The notes under the pieces: generated by a model
What the model saw: only the letters and a program-made list of their open reading frames with translations
Database searches by the model: none
Told to the model about the DNA's origin: nothing
NCBI GenBank assembly: GCA_009839325.1
Contig: VXPW01000008.1
Location: forward strand, 1-34,336
DNA: 34,336 nucleotides
Direction of reading: 5' to 3'
DNA from: Rhodospirillales bacterium
GTDB lineage: Bacteria; Pseudomonadota; Alphaproteobacteria; TMED109
Made by a program: the position numbers and the translations under genes
Part shown: positions 23,846 through 33,141 of the stretch, one piece after another
How the letters are laid out: the number at the start of each line of letters is the position of its first letter
Position numbering within the stretch: the stretch's first letter is position 1

Positions 23846-26593
23846 ATGGATATCGCTGAGCCGAGAAAGATCATCGCGCGGCGGGCACTGGTCGCCGAAG
23901 CGGAAGCCCTGCGCGGACAGGCCGACGGGCCCGAGGCCTGGCGGCAGGAGCTGGCCGGTCTGCTGCGTGGCGCCGTCGCGGCTGGCCGGGACGAGATCCA
24001 AGCCCGTTTCCGAGGCAGCGGACACGGCCTCGCAACGGTCCGTGAACATGCATTCCTGCTCGACCAGGTGCTGGCGTTTCTGGTGGACGCAGCCCGTACG
24101 GGCGCCCTGGTGGACGACGCGGTCGTCGATGACCTGGCAGTGCTCGCGGTGGGCGGATACGGACGCCGGGAGGTCTGCCCGCATTCGGACGTCGACGTGC
24201 TGTTCCTCACGAGCACGCAGCCTGGGCCGGCAACCCGGGACCTGATCCAGTTCATCCTGTACGTGCTCTGGGATCTCAATTTCACCGTCGGCCACGCCGT
24301 GCGCAGTGTCGATGAATGCGTGCGCGCCGCCCGGTCGGACTGGACCATCGCCACGAACCTGCTGGACCAGCGTTTCGTGTACGGCAACCAGAAGACGGCC
24401 GGACGGTTCCGGCGGCAGTTTCGGGCCAAGGTGGTTGAGCGCCTCGGTACCGCGTTTGTGCAGGCCAAGGTGCTGGAGCGGGACCGACGTCACATCCGCA
24501 TGGGTGATACGCGTTACGTCAACGAACCCAACTTGAAGGAAGGAAAGGGAGGCCTCCGCGACCTTCATCTGCTCCGCTGGATCGTCCAGATCCTGTACGG
24601 CCGGGATGACATGCGCGTGGCGGTCGAGCACGGCCTATTCTCCGAGGCCGACCGGGTAGCGTTCGAGCGCGCGTTGCAGTTCCTGCTCTCGGTGCGCTGC
24701 CACCTCCATTTCGAAAGCGGTCGCGCGGAAGAACGCGTGATGTTCGACCTGCAGCCGCCGCTGGCGGAGCGCATGGGTTACCGGGACCGCCCCGGCGCCA
24801 ACCGCATCGAGCGGTTCATGAAGCACTACTTTCTGACGACCAAGCGCGTCGGCGAGATTACCGGGGCCGTGCTGTCCAACCTGCGCGAGCAGCGCCGGGC
24901 CCGGTCGATGTTTGGCTGGCTGCGCCTTCCCGCCCGCAAGGTCGAAGGCTTCGAAGTGCGGAACGGCGAGATGGTCCTGCCGGACGCCACCGTCTTCGAC
25001 CGGTCCCCGATCGAAATCCTGAAGACGTTCCGGGTGGCGGCCGAGCACGGGTTGCTGCTGCACCCGGCGTTGCGCCGCGAACTCCAGGCGCGGGTCCGCC
25101 TGATTGACGGCCTCCGTGCCGACGTCGCGGCCGGGGGTGTGTTTCTCGATCTCCTGGCCTCGACCAACGACCCGGAACCGGTGCTCCGCCAGATGGCGGA
25201 AACGGGCGTGCTGGGCCGCTTCGTTCCGGACTTCGGGCGCGTGGTCGCCCAGACCCAGCACGACATGTACCACGTCTACACCGTCGACGAGCACACGATC
25301 CGCGCCGTCGGCATGCTGTCGGCGATTGAGCGGGGAACCGCTCCGGACGATCTCGCGCGGGTCTCGCGCGTGGCCCGCAACCTCCAGTCGCGCCGGGTCC
25401 TGTACCTGGCCGTTTTCCTGCACGACATTGCCAAGGGAAGGGGCGGCGACCACTCGATCCTGGGGGCCGAGGTCGCGCACGAACTGGGCCCCAGGCTGGG
25501 GCTGGACGCCGAGGAAACCGAGACGGTCGCATGGCTGGTGCTCGAGCACCTGTACCTGTCCGGGATGGCCTTCAAGCGCGACGTGCAGGATCCGCAAACG
25601 GTCGCCGACATCGTCGCCCACGTCCAGTCGCCGGAACGCCTGCGGCTTCTCTACGTGCTCACGGCCTGCGATATCGCCGCGGTCGGTCCAGGGGTCTGGA
25701 CAAGGTGGAAGGCCGATCTGCTCGAGGAAGCGTTCGACATGGCGCTCGCCGTCATGCAGGGGGCGAGTCTGAAAGACACCCACGACGAGCGGATCGAGCA
25801 GACCATGGAAGGGTTCCGCGCCATCATGACCGACTGGCCGGCGGCCGATGTCGATGCATTCGTCCAGCGCTGCCGGGCGCACTTCTGGGCCGTCCACGAT
25901 TCGGACACCCTCGCGCGCATTGCCCGTGCCGTCCGTGCGGCCGATCATGCCGGCCGCCCCCTGGCCCTCGATTGGCACGTCCGTACCGGCGGCCGCACGG
26001 CGGAAATCACGGTCTACGCCCCGGATCAGCGCGGTCAGTTTGCGCGGATCGTGGCCGCGATCACCCTCGCCGAGGTGAGCGTCGCGGACGCCAAGGTCAT
26101 GACGTCCCGCGACGGCATGGCGATGGATACCTTCCTGATCGAGGCGCAAAGCGGCGCCGCGTTCGACGACCCGCGGCGGATCAAGACGCTGCTCGCCTCG
26201 ATCGAGAAGTTCATCCGGGACGAGCCCGACGTCGCGCACATTCTCCACGAGGTGCGGCCGCGTTTCCGTAGCCGGACCGACGTGTTCCGGGTCGCCCCGC
26301 GCGTGCGTGCCGACAACGATGCGAGCGCCACCCGTACCGTGATCGAGATCGAGGCGCGCGACCAGCCCGGACTGCTGCTGGCCATCGCGGGAGCACTGCT
26401 CGAGCTGGGGGTCTCCGTGTCGGGCGCCCGAGTTTCGACGTACGGTGAACGGGCGATCGACGTGTTTTACGTGCAGAACGGATTCGGCGGCAAGATCACC
26501 GAAGGCGCCGAACTGGAGCGGGTCCGTCAGCACTTACTCGGGGTCCTGTCCGCCCTGCCGGGGAACGCCGTCACGGATCCGAAGGCTGCCTGA
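23846..26593 (+). CDS. glnD: Bifunctional [protein-PII] uridylyltransferase/removing enzyme GlnD
   Basis: This encodes a 915-residue nitrogen-status sensor that adds UMP to PII proteins when glutamine is low and removes it when high. The N-terminal nucleotidyltransferase domain has VGGYGRREVCPHSDVDVLFL (102-121, metal ligands D115 and D117). The GlnD-specific helical region follows (VNEPNLKEGKGGLRDLH). The HD phosphohydrolase domain contains VDEHTIRAVG and FLHDIAKGRGGDHS (~522-535). Two C-terminal ACT domains (~720-770, TVYAPDQRGQFARIVAAITL; ~831-885, EIEARDQPGLLLAIAGALLE) bind glutamine. All parts are intact. The ATG at 23846 lacks a strong ribosome site. The stop at 26593 lies 22 bp before murJ. 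Confidence 0.97.
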   Translation: MDIAEPRKIIARRALVAEAEALRGQADGPEAWRQELAGLLRGAVAAGRDEIQARFRGSGHGLATVREHAFLLDQVLAFLVDAARTGALVDDAVVDDLAVLAVGGYGRREVCPHSDVDVLFLTSTQPGPATRDLIQFILYVLWDLNFTVGHAVRSVDECVRAARSDWTIATNLLDQRFVYGNQKTAGRFRRQFRAKVVERLGTAFVQAKVLERDRRHIRMGDTRYVNEPNLKEGKGGLRDLHLLRWIVQILYGRDDMRVAVEHGLFSEADRVAFERALQFLLSVRCHLHFESGRAEERVMFDLQPPLAERMGYRDRPGANRIERFMKHYFLTTKRVGEITGAVLSNLREQRRARSMFGWLRLPARKVEGFEVRNGEMVLPDATVFDRSPIEILKTFRVAAEHGLLLHPALRRELQARVRLIDGLRADVAAGGVFLDLLASTNDPEPVLRQMAETGVLGRFVPDFGRVVAQTQHDMYHVYTVDEHTIRAVGMLSAIERGTAPDDLARVSRVARNLQSRRVLYLAVFLHDIAKGRGGDHSILGAEVAHELGPRLGLDAEETETVAWLVLEHLYLSGMAFKRDVQDPQTVADIVAHVQSPERLRLLYVLTACDIAAVGPGVWTRWKADLLEEAFDMALAVMQGASLKDTHDERIEQTMEGFRAIMTDWPAADVDAFVQRCRAHFWAVHDSDTLARIARAVRAADHAGRPLALDWHVRTGGRTAEITVYAPDQRGQFARIVAAITLAEVSVADAKVMTSRDGMAMDTFLIEAQSGAAFDDPRRIKTLLASIEKFIRDEPDVAHILHEVRPRFRSRTDVFRVAPRVRADNDASATRTVIEIEARDQPGLLLAIAGALLELGVSVSGARVSTYGERAIDVFYVQNGFGGKITEGAELERVRQHLLGVLSALPGNAVTDPKAA

Positions 26594-26615
26594 GCCTGCG
26601 CCTGGAATTCGGCGC

Positions 26616-28160
26616 TTGTTCGCCCCCGTCGCCACCGTCGGGGGACTGACGCTCGCCAGCCGCGCCCTCGGTCTCGTCCGTGACCTCCTGATCGCCGCCG
26701 CCCTGGGTGCCGGCCCCCTTGCGGACGCGTTCTTTCTTGCGCTCAGGCTCCCGAACCTGTTTCGGGCGCTCTTCGCCGAGGGCGCATTCTCGGCGGCGTT
26801 CGTGCCGGTGTTCGCCGCGCGGCTCGAGCAGGAAGGCCCGGATGCCGCCCGGGCCTTCGGCGCGGCCGTGGCTTCCGTGCTGCTGATCGTGCTGGTTCCC
26901 TTCACGCTGCTCGCCGAATGGCTCATGCCGACGGTGGTAGCGGTGCTCGCGCCGGGGTTTCCGGAGACGGGGGAGCGCTTCCAGGCCGCGCTGTCGCTGG
27001 CCCGCATTACCTTCCCCTACCTCGCGCTGATCACGATGACGGCCTTCTTCGCGGCCGTTCTCAACGCCATTTTCCGATTTGCCGCCGCCGCCGCCGCCCC
27101 CCTTCTTCTCAACCTCTCGCTGATCGGCGCGCTGCTGCTGGCCGCCGGGTGGTTCGAAACGCCGGCGCACGCCTTGGTCTGGGGCGTGCTGGTGGGCGGC
27201 GTGGCACAGCTCGCGCTGGTCAGCGTGGATTGCTGGCGCGCCGGCATGCCGATCCTCCCGGGCCGGCCGCGGCTCACGCCGGAACTCCGGAAGTTCGGGC
27301 GTCTGATGGTGCCCGGCGTGATCGGCTCAGGCGTGACCCAGTTCAACGTCGTGATCGGCACGATGTTCGCCAGCGTCGTGCCCGGCGCGGTCGCCTGGCT
27401 GAACTATGCGCACCACCTTGTGCACCTGCCGATCGCCGTGGTCGGCCTCGCCGTCCGAACCGCCCTGCTCCCCGCTCTCGCGCGGCGCCTGCACGGCGCC
27501 GACGCGGCGACGGGGCAAGCTGAGCAACAGCAGGCCACGGCAATCGCACTGGGCCTGTCGGTGCCGGCGGCGGTCGGCTTGTGGGCCGTGGCGGAACTTG
27601 CGATCGAGGTGCTGTTCGAGCGTGGGTCGTTTACTCCGGCGGACACGGTTGCAACGGCGGCGGCGCTCCGGGCCTACGCGTGGGGGCTGCCCGCGATGGT
27701 GCTGGCGCAGGCTCTGGTCGCGTCGTTCTTCGCCCGCTTCGATACTTCCACGCCGGTAAAGGTCGCCGCTGCCGCGATGCTGGTGAATGTCGCGTTCATC
27801 GTGCTATTGATGCCGACGCTGGGACATGTCGGGATCGCCCTCGCGCAATCCGTGTCGGCGTGCGCGCAGGCGGGCCTGCTCACCGTGCTGGTCGTGCGGC
27901 GGGGCTACGCCAGGATCAGTCCGGAAGCCGTCGGCAAGGGAATCCGGGTCGTGCTGGCTGCCGCCCCGCTTGTCGCCTTGGCGTATGTCGCCGATCCGTT
28001 GCGCGCCGAGTTCGCTGCGGTCGGACCGTTCGCCGGCGCCGCCACGCTCGCGGTGCTGGTGACGAGCGGGGTGGCGGGTTTCGCGGTTCTGGCGCTCGCC
28101 TTCGGCGTGGTGCGCCGCGGGGACGTGACGGCGGCGCTCCGGCGGTTTCGCTCCCGATGA
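26616..28160 (+). CDS. murJ: Lipid II flippase MurJ (MviN family)
   Basis: This is a 514-residue polytopic inner-membrane protein that flips lipid II to the periplasm for peptidoglycan synthesis. It begins LFAPVATVGGLTLASRALGLVRD, the conserved MurJ N-terminus with the TLxSRxxGxxRD motif. FFLALRLPNLFRALFAEGAFSAAFVP and LNYAHHLVHLPIAVVGLAVRTALLPAL are further family landmarks, and about 14 hydrophobic helices can be counted. The only start codon near the conserved N-terminus and after the glnD stop is a TTG at 26616; the frame is open to 26445, but that part lies inside glnD and is unlike the family. A rare start codon in an essential gene is slightly unusual. It is probably co-transcribed with glnD. 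Confidence 0.93.
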   Translation: MFAPVATVGGLTLASRALGLVRDLLIAAALGAGPLADAFFLALRLPNLFRALFAEGAFSAAFVPVFAARLEQEGPDAARAFGAAVASVLLIVLVPFTLLAEWLMPTVVAVLAPGFPETGERFQAALSLARITFPYLALITMTAFFAAVLNAIFRFAAAAAAPLLLNLSLIGALLLAAGWFETPAHALVWGVLVGGVAQLALVSVDCWRAGMPILPGRPRLTPELRKFGRLMVPGVIGSGVTQFNVVIGTMFASVVPGAVAWLNYAHHLVHLPIAVVGLAVRTALLPALARRLHGADAATGQAEQQQATAIALGLSVPAAVGLWAVAELAIEVLFERGSFTPADTVATAAALRAYAWGLPAMVLAQALVASFFARFDTSTPVKVAAAAMLVNVAFIVLLMPTLGHVGIALAQSVSACAQAGLLTVLVVRRGYARISPEAVGKGIRVVLAAAPLVALAYVADPLRAEFAAVGPFAGAATLAVLVTSGVAGFAVLALAFGVVRRGDVTAALRRFRSR

Positions 28161-28259
28161 TCGGGCAGGAACGTCGAGCCCCACGCGCCTGTCGCCCGGC
28201 TCCGGTCACAGTCGAGTCTTTGCTATGTTGCCGCACTTCGGAATTGAACGAGATGCCTG

Positions 28260-29282
28260 ATGCCTAGGGTGTTTTCAGGGGTGCAGCCCACCGGCAACCT
28301 GCATTTGGGCAACTATCTGGGTGCCATTCGGAACTTCGTCTCGCTGCAGGATGAGCACGAGACGATCTACTGCGTCGTGGATCTCCACGCGATCACGGTG
28401 CAGCAGGATCCGGCGGCGCTCCGCGAACAGATCCTGGAAGTGGCGGCCACCTTCATCGCGGCCGGCATCGACCCGAAGCGGAGCATCATCTTCAATCAGT
28501 CGCGGGTGGTGCAGCACGCGGAACTGGCGTGGATCTTCAACTGCGTTGCGCGGTTGGGCTGGCTCAACCGGATGACCCAGTTCAAGGAGAAGGCCGGCAA
28601 GCACCGGGAAAACGCTTCAGCGGGGCTCTACGTCTATCCGTGCCTGATGGCGGCCGACATCCTTGCCTACCAGGCGGATCGCGTGCCGGTGGGCGATGAC
28701 CAGCGCCAGCACCTAGAGCTCGCGCGCGACATCGCGCAGAAGTTCAACCACGATTACGGCCGCGAATTCTTCCCGATCATCGAACCGCTGATCCACGGAC
28801 AGGCCACCCGGGTGATGAGTCTGCGCGATGGCCGGGCAAAGATGTCGAAGTCCGATCCCTCCGAGCAATCCCGGATCGGGCTGACCGACGACGCGGACAC
28901 GATTGCCAGGAAGATACGGCGGGCACGAACCGACCCGGAGCGGCTCCCGGATGAGGCCGCGCTGGCCGATGACGGCGGGCTCAGCCCTGACCTGATCGAT
29001 TCCAGGCCCGAGGCGGCCAATCTGCTGACGATCTTCGCCGCACTGGCGAGGAAGCCCGTCGCCGACGTCGTCGCCTCCTACGCCGGGGCCGAGTTCAGCC
29101 GCTTCAAGACCGATTTCGCGGACCTTGCGGTGGCGTCGCTCGCGCCGCTCGCGGAACGAACCCGAAGCCTCCTCGACGAACGTGCGGAACTGGAGGCGAT
29201 TCTCGACTCCGGTGCAGAACGGGCGACGGCGATCGCGCAACCGGTCGTGAACGAAGTGAAGCGCATCGTCGGCTTCTTCTAG
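28260..29282 (+). CDS. trpS: Tryptophanyl-tRNA synthetase
   Basis: This is a 340-residue class I aminoacyl-tRNA synthetase that charges tRNA-Trp. The HIGH-equivalent motif is [13 protein letters not shown] (10-22) and the KMSKS loop is [14 protein letters not shown] (~193-206). Between them is the TrpRS-type tryptophan pocket ([20 protein letters not shown] and [16 protein letters not shown]). Length is normal for bacterial TrpRS. The ATG at 28260 is preceded by a weak AACGAG site. The 100-bp gap after murJ may contain its own promoter. Confidence 0.97.
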   Translation: MPRVFSGVQPTGNLHLGNYLGAIRNFVSLQDEHETIYCVVDLHAITVQQDPAALREQILEVAATFIAAGIDPKRSIIFNQSRVVQHAELAWIFNCVARLGWLNRMTQFKEKAGKHRENASAGLYVYPCLMAADILAYQADRVPVGDDQRQHLELARDIAQKFNHDYGREFFPIIEPLIHGQATRVMSLRDGRAKMSKSDPSEQSRIGLTDDADTIARKIRRARTDPERLPDEAALADDGGLSPDLIDSRPEAANLLTIFAALARKPVADVVASYAGAEFSRFKTDFADLAVASLAPLAERTRSLLDERAELEAILDSGAERATAIAQPVVNEVKRIVGFF

Positions 29283-29314
29283 GTCGCACCGGGTATCAGC
29301 GCAAGCAGCGTCGC

Positions 29315-30223
29315 GTGGAAATCTACCTGCCGATCGCCGGCATGCCGGTCAGCATCCTGCTCCTGCTGGGAATCGGGTTTGGCACGGGAATCCTGTCCGG
29401 AATGTTTGGGCTGGGCGGGGGCTTCCTTACCACTCCGCTGCTGATTCTGATCGGGATCCCGCCGACGGTGGCGGTCGGCTCGGAGGCAAGTCACATCGCG
29501 GCGTCGTCAGTATCCGGGCTGGTCGCCCACGCCCGGCGCGGCAACGTGGATCTCCGGATGGGGTTGGTGCTCCTCGCTGGCGGCACGCTGGGCGCGATCA
29601 CGGGCTTGGCGATCTTTCGCCTGCTTAGCCGGCTCGGACAGATCGATGACGCGATTTCGCTGATCTACGTCGTGGTCCTCGGTACCGTGGGCGTGCTGAT
29701 GGGTCTCGAGAGCCTGCGGGCACTGCGGCGGCACCGTCTCGGGATACGTTACCGTCCCAGCCGCCAGACCCTCCTGCGCGGCCTGCCGCTCCGGGTGCCG
29801 TTCCGACGGTCCGGCCGGTACATGAGCATCGTGCCACCGGTGCTTACCGGGTTCGTGGTCGGTGTGTTGTCGACCATCATGGGCGTGGGCGGCGGCTTCA
29901 TCCTCGTGCCGGCCATGATCTACCTGTTGGGGGTGCCCACGCAGGTGGTCGTCGGCACATCGCTGCTGCAGATCGCGGTGGTGACGACGATTGCCACGTT
30001 TCTTCATGCGGCCTTCAACCAGAATGTCGATCTCCTGCTCGGACTGCTCCTCCTGATCGGCGCCGTGGTCGGAGCGCAGATCGGCTCACGCCTCATGGTC
30101 CAGCTGCGCGGGGAGCAAATCCGCTTCCTGATGGCGGGCCTGGTCCTGCTGGTCGTGGTCATGCTGGGGCTGAACCTAGTGCTGCCGCCCGACGATCCTT
30201 TCATCGTGGAGCGGGTGCTGTGA
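29315..30223 (+). CDS. TauE/SafE-family permease
   Basis: This encodes a 302-residue membrane protein from a GTG at 29315 (MEIYLPIAGMPVS). The two-fold repeat of the TauE/SafE family is clear: GILSGMFGLGGGFLTTPLLI near the N-terminus and VLSTIMGVGGGFILVPAMIY in the second half, each with a Gly-rich half-helix, within about eight transmembrane segments. A basic cytoplasmic loop (RALRRHRLGIRYRPSRQ) separates the halves. The family exports or imports sulfite, sulfoacetate and other organic anions; the substrate here is unknown. It overlaps the next gene by 4 bp (GTGA). This pairing with a TIGR02186 protein is typical of alphaproteobacteria and suggests that the two form one transport unit. Confidence 0.92.
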   Translation: MEIYLPIAGMPVSILLLLGIGFGTGILSGMFGLGGGFLTTPLLILIGIPPTVAVGSEASHIAASSVSGLVAHARRGNVDLRMGLVLLAGGTLGAITGLAIFRLLSRLGQIDDAISLIYVVVLGTVGVLMGLESLRALRRHRLGIRYRPSRQTLLRGLPLRVPFRRSGRYMSIVPPVLTGFVVGVLSTIMGVGGGFILVPAMIYLLGVPTQVVVGTSLLQIAVVTTIATFLHAAFNQNVDLLLGLLLLIGAVVGAQIGSRLMVQLRGEQIRFLMAGLVLLVVVMLGLNLVLPPDDPFIVERVL

Positions 30224-30954
30224 GCCGGTGGCGGAAGGCCCTTTCCCTAGCGGCCGTGCTGGCCGGAGGCGCCGTCTGCGGGGCGAACGCGCCTGCCCAG
30301 ATGCCGATGCTGGTGGATCTCGCCAATCACCGAATCCACATCGATGCGGCGTTCACCGGCGCTGACCTACTGCTCTTCGGCGCCCTTGAGCAGCGGGGCG
30401 ATGTGGTTGTCAGGGTGGTTGGTCCGCCCACCGACATCGCCGTCCGCCAGAAGATCAACACCGGCGGGATCTGGTTGAACGGCGATCGGGTCGATGTAGG
30501 TACGGTTCCCTCGTTCTACTCGGTAGCGGCGTCGCGTCCGCTGGACGACATCGCTTCACCCGATCTGCGCCGGGACCTGGAGCTGGACGTTCGATACCAG
30601 GTGAGCGCGGACATCCCGGAGGCGCACCGGGCGGGGTTTATCCGAAATTTCACCCGACGAGGGCTCTACACCGTGGAGCAGGTCCCGGTCAAGATCATCG
30701 GTGGCCGCCTGTTTCGGGTGACAATTTCCCTACCGGAGGAGACTCCCCCCGGTGAATACTGGGTGGAAACCCTGCTGTTTCGAGAGGGAACCCTCGCGCA
30801 CCGCCGGATCAACCGCCTGCTCGTCGAACGCGTCGGCTTCGAGTCATTCCTGTTCGACCTCGCACAGGACCGTCCCGCGGAGTACGGACTGCTGGCCGTG
30901 GTGCTGGCGTTGGCAATGGGGGTCACTGCAGCCGAAGTGTTCCGCCGGGTGTAG
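30220..30954 (+). CDS. TIGR02186-family transmembrane protein
   Basis: This encodes 244 residues. An N-terminal signal peptide (RKALSLAAVLAGGAVCGANAPA) is followed by MLVDLANHRIHIDAAFTGADL, LFGALEQRGDVVVRVVGPP and VRQKINTGGIWLN, the wording of the TIGR02186 family. A Gly/Pro-rich periplasmic domain follows (VTISLPEETPPGEYWVETLL). A C-terminal transmembrane helix (YGLLAVVLALAMGVTAAEVF) ends with RRV, so the bulk should lie in the periplasm. The family has no known biochemical activity and is largely confined to alphaproteobacteria. The GTG start overlaps the stop of the TauE/SafE gene, arguing for co-translation and a shared role in anion transport. Confidence 0.88.
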   Translation: MSRWRKALSLAAVLAGGAVCGANAPAQMPMLVDLANHRIHIDAAFTGADLLLFGALEQRGDVVVRVVGPPTDIAVRQKINTGGIWLNGDRVDVGTVPSFYSVAASRPLDDIASPDLRRDLELDVRYQVSADIPEAHRAGFIRNFTRRGLYTVEQVPVKIIGGRLFRVTISLPEETPPGEYWVETLLFREGTLAHRRINRLLVERVGFESFLFDLAQDRPAEYGLLAVVLALAMGVTAAEVFRRV

Positions 30955-31345
30955 AACAAAGACAACCACTAGCGCACGTGAGTGCCGTAACATTGATGAC
31001 CTGCCCCCGTTGAATTGGTCCACTGTTAAGGTGCGTGAACGGAGGACGATGAACGTGACCTCGTGAGCCGTCTCCAGGCTTGTGAGCGCATGCGACCAGA
31101 CAAGCCGAAGGACCGGTTGGGCTGCTGCGCCTCGGGGATCCGCCGCACCTTCAGCATCGGCGCCCCGTCGAGCAGCCGAAGCCCCGTAGGCATCGCCCCG
31201 GCCCTGCGGGCCTTCGCCCGCGTTGTCCTCACGCCTGTTCGAGACGCACAATGCGAGCAAAGGATCGCCATGACGGGCCCGTTTGCGACGGAAAAACATG
31301 TTATACGACACAAAACGTGTTTTACGTCAAATAGGCAGCTTTATT
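30955..31345. other. Intergenic tract with IS-end-like sequence
   Basis: No gene is supported. The sequence tgacctgcccccg (30997-31009) resembles the terminal repeat of some IS3-family elements. About 45 bases later a GGAGG precedes an ATG (31049) that opens only a five-codon frame, like a truncated orfA start, so this may be a relic IS end. The part from about 31290 becomes AT-rich and leads into the Fic promoter. Confidence 0.4.
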
Positions 31346-31376
31346 TGTCGCTTAAAGGTCTTTAGCGACATATAAT
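31346..31376 (+). promoter_or_regulatory. Near-leaderless promoter with inverted-repeat operator
   Basis: A perfect -10 box TATAAT stands at 31371-31376, only seven bases before the ATG at 31384. Transcription should start at or within a base or two of that ATG, giving a leaderless message; no ribosome site is present. The inverted repeat TGTCGC-t-TAAAG-gt-CTTTA-GCGACA (31346-31370) fills the spacer up to the -10 box. Binding there would block polymerase. The winged-helix N-terminus of the Fic protein itself is a possible repressor. Confidence 0.6.
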
Positions 31377-31383
31377 CCGCCAT

Positions 31384-32781
31384 ATGCCGAAGCGGGTCCC
31401 CGAGCAAGAGCTTGACGCCATTATCAGCGTCGTGGCGGCCCATCCGGGCGGCGTGCAGGTCGGCGCCATCCGCGAGGGACTGCCATACGAGCTGCCGCCG
31501 CGGATGCTGCAGCGCCGCCTCGGCCGGCTGGTGGAACAGAAGCGGCTGCTCGCCGAAGGGCAGCGCAAGGGCCGTCGCTATCGCGTGCCCGTCACCATCA
31601 CCGACAAAGGCAATCGGGCCGCGGGGGGCACAGTCGTCGAAGTGCTTGGTGAGGTCTACGTACCGATCTCACCAGAGGCGGATGCGGTCAGGCAGGCGAT
31701 TCGCGCGCCGATCCAGAACCGGCAGCCGGTGGGCTACCAGCGCGCCTTCCTCGATGACTACCGGCCCAACGTCACCTACTACTTGCCGGCGGAAACGCGC
31801 CAACGCCTGCTCGACAGGGCTCGTCCGCCCGACGGCGAGCGCCCGGCAGGCACCTACGCCCGAACGATCTACAGCCGCCTGCTGATCGATCTGTCCTGGA
31901 ACTCCAGCCGCCTGGAAGGCAATACCTACTCCCTGCTGGAAACCGAGCGCCTGCTGGAGCTCGGCGAGGCCGCCGAGGGCAAGGATGCGCTGGAAGCGCA
32001 GATGATCCTGAACCACAAGGCGGCCATTGAACTGCTCGTCGACCAAGCCGACACGGTCGGTTTCAACCGTTACACCATCCTGAATCTGCACGCCCTGCTC
32101 GCGGACAACCTGCTTGCCGACCCGCAGGCTGGCGGCCGCCTGCGGCGCATTCCGGTAGGCATCGGGGGCACGGTCTACCATCCGTTGGAAGTGCCGCAGC
32201 TCATCGAGGAATGCTTCGAGAAGATTCTGGATACCGCAGCCGCGATCACGGACCCCTTCGAACAGGCCTGCTTTGCCCTCGTGCACCTCGCCTACCTGCA
32301 GGGTTTCGAGGACGTCAACAAGCGAGTCTCCCGCCTCGCAGCCAACATCCCGCTGATCCGCGGCAATCTCTGCCCCCTGTCCTTCGTGGATGTGCCAGAG
32401 CGTGCCTACATCGACGGTGTGTTGGCCGTCTACGAGCTGAATCGCGTCGAGCTGTTGCGTGATGTGTTCGTCTGGGCCTGCGAGCGCTCCTGCGCTCGGT
32501 ACTCGGCGGTGCGCCAGTCCTTGGGTGAGCCGGACCCGTTTCGCTTGCGTTACCGGGCGCTGGTCATCGAGCTGGTTGCCGCAGTAGTACGCACCGGAAT
32601 GGACAAGCAGGCCGCTACCGCACTGACACGGCAACGCGCCGCTCAGCAGGTGTCACCGGCGAACCAGGCGCGATTCGTCGAAGTCGTGGAGACCGAGATC
32701 ATGAGCCTCCACGAAGGCAACATCGCGCGCTACCGCTTGCGGCCGGCCGAGTACCAGGCGTGGCGGCAAGGCTGGCGTTGA
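31384..32781 (+). CDS. Fic-fold protein with winged-helix N-terminus, catalytic His replaced
   Basis: This encodes 465 residues. The N-terminal ~75 form a winged helix (IREGLPYELPPRMLQRRLGRLVEQKRL in two halves, 29-55). The Fic core follows. The class II autoinhibitory motif S-x3-E-G is intact at S174-E178-G179 (WNSSRLEGN). The core motif that is normally HPFxDGNGR reads QGFEDVNKR at 306-314: Gln replaces the catalytic His, Gly the Pro, Val the Gly and Lys the second Gly, while Phe, Asp, Asn and Arg are kept. The downstream VSRLAANIPLI and CPLSFVDVP stretches are orderly, so this is not decay. I recall other Fic-family proteins with similar LQ-F-DVNKR wording, so a distinct subfamily is likely. 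Fic enzymes usually transfer AMP to proteins; whether this one is active is doubtful. Confidence 0.85.
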   Translation: MPKRVPEQELDAIISVVAAHPGGVQVGAIREGLPYELPPRMLQRRLGRLVEQKRLLAEGQRKGRRYRVPVTITDKGNRAAGGTVVEVLGEVYVPISPEADAVRQAIRAPIQNRQPVGYQRAFLDDYRPNVTYYLPAETRQRLLDRARPPDGERPAGTYARTIYSRLLIDLSWNSSRLEGNTYSLLETERLLELGEAAEGKDALEAQMILNHKAAIELLVDQADTVGFNRYTILNLHALLADNLLADPQAGGRLRRIPVGIGGTVYHPLEVPQLIEECFEKILDTAAAITDPFEQACFALVHLAYLQGFEDVNKRVSRLAANIPLIRGNLCPLSFVDVPERAYIDGVLAVYELNRVELLRDVFVWACERSCARYSAVRQSLGEPDPFRLRYRALVIELVAAVVRTGMDKQAATALTRQRAAQQVSPANQARFVEVVETEIMSLHEGNIARYRLRPAEYQAWRQGWR

Positions 32782-33141
32782 CGGGGATCAAGAATGCCGG
32801 CCTTGCGGCGGATCAGTGCCGAACGCTTCGGGGGGGGCTTGGCCCCGATCCGGGGGCACGCCTGCCGGCGGGCCTTAGGGATCAGCGCCGACGGGCTGCC
32901 GTTCGAGGTACGGCCGCGACGCGGGCCTGAGTTCCGGGGCACGCGCCGCCTGCGCCGTTCGACGGGACGTCGGCGGTGACCCGCACCTCGCCGCGTGCCC
33001 GGCCAACGCTCGCCCGCCTTGTCGACGGGACGGAATGGGCAGGGGCCGGCCGGCACCGGGCCAATGGGCTTGTGTTCCGTCCGGTGCAGCGTCCCGCGCC
33101 GGCGCGCAGGAGCGACGTTTCTCCCCTCATATTCTTCCACT
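32782..33141. other. 360-bp GC-rich tract, no supported gene
   Basis: Only Arg/Pro/Gly-rich shadow frames are present. It may contain the degraded 5' part of the surface-protein fragment that follows. I see no RNA gene or clear repeat. Confidence 0.35.

Noticed and set aside
24635-26533. 632-codon minus-strand frame inside glnD
   Set aside because: It is entirely antisense to a complete, motif-verified glnD and is explained by the GC-rich codon bias.
26445-26615. Longer MurJ N-terminus
   Set aside because: The extra codons lie within glnD and do not resemble the family; the conserved MurJ start is just after the TTG at 26616.
31384-32781. Fic/antitoxin (FicTA-type) toxin pair
   Set aside because: No small antitoxin gene is adjacent, the inhibitory motif is within the same protein, and the catalytic His is absent.
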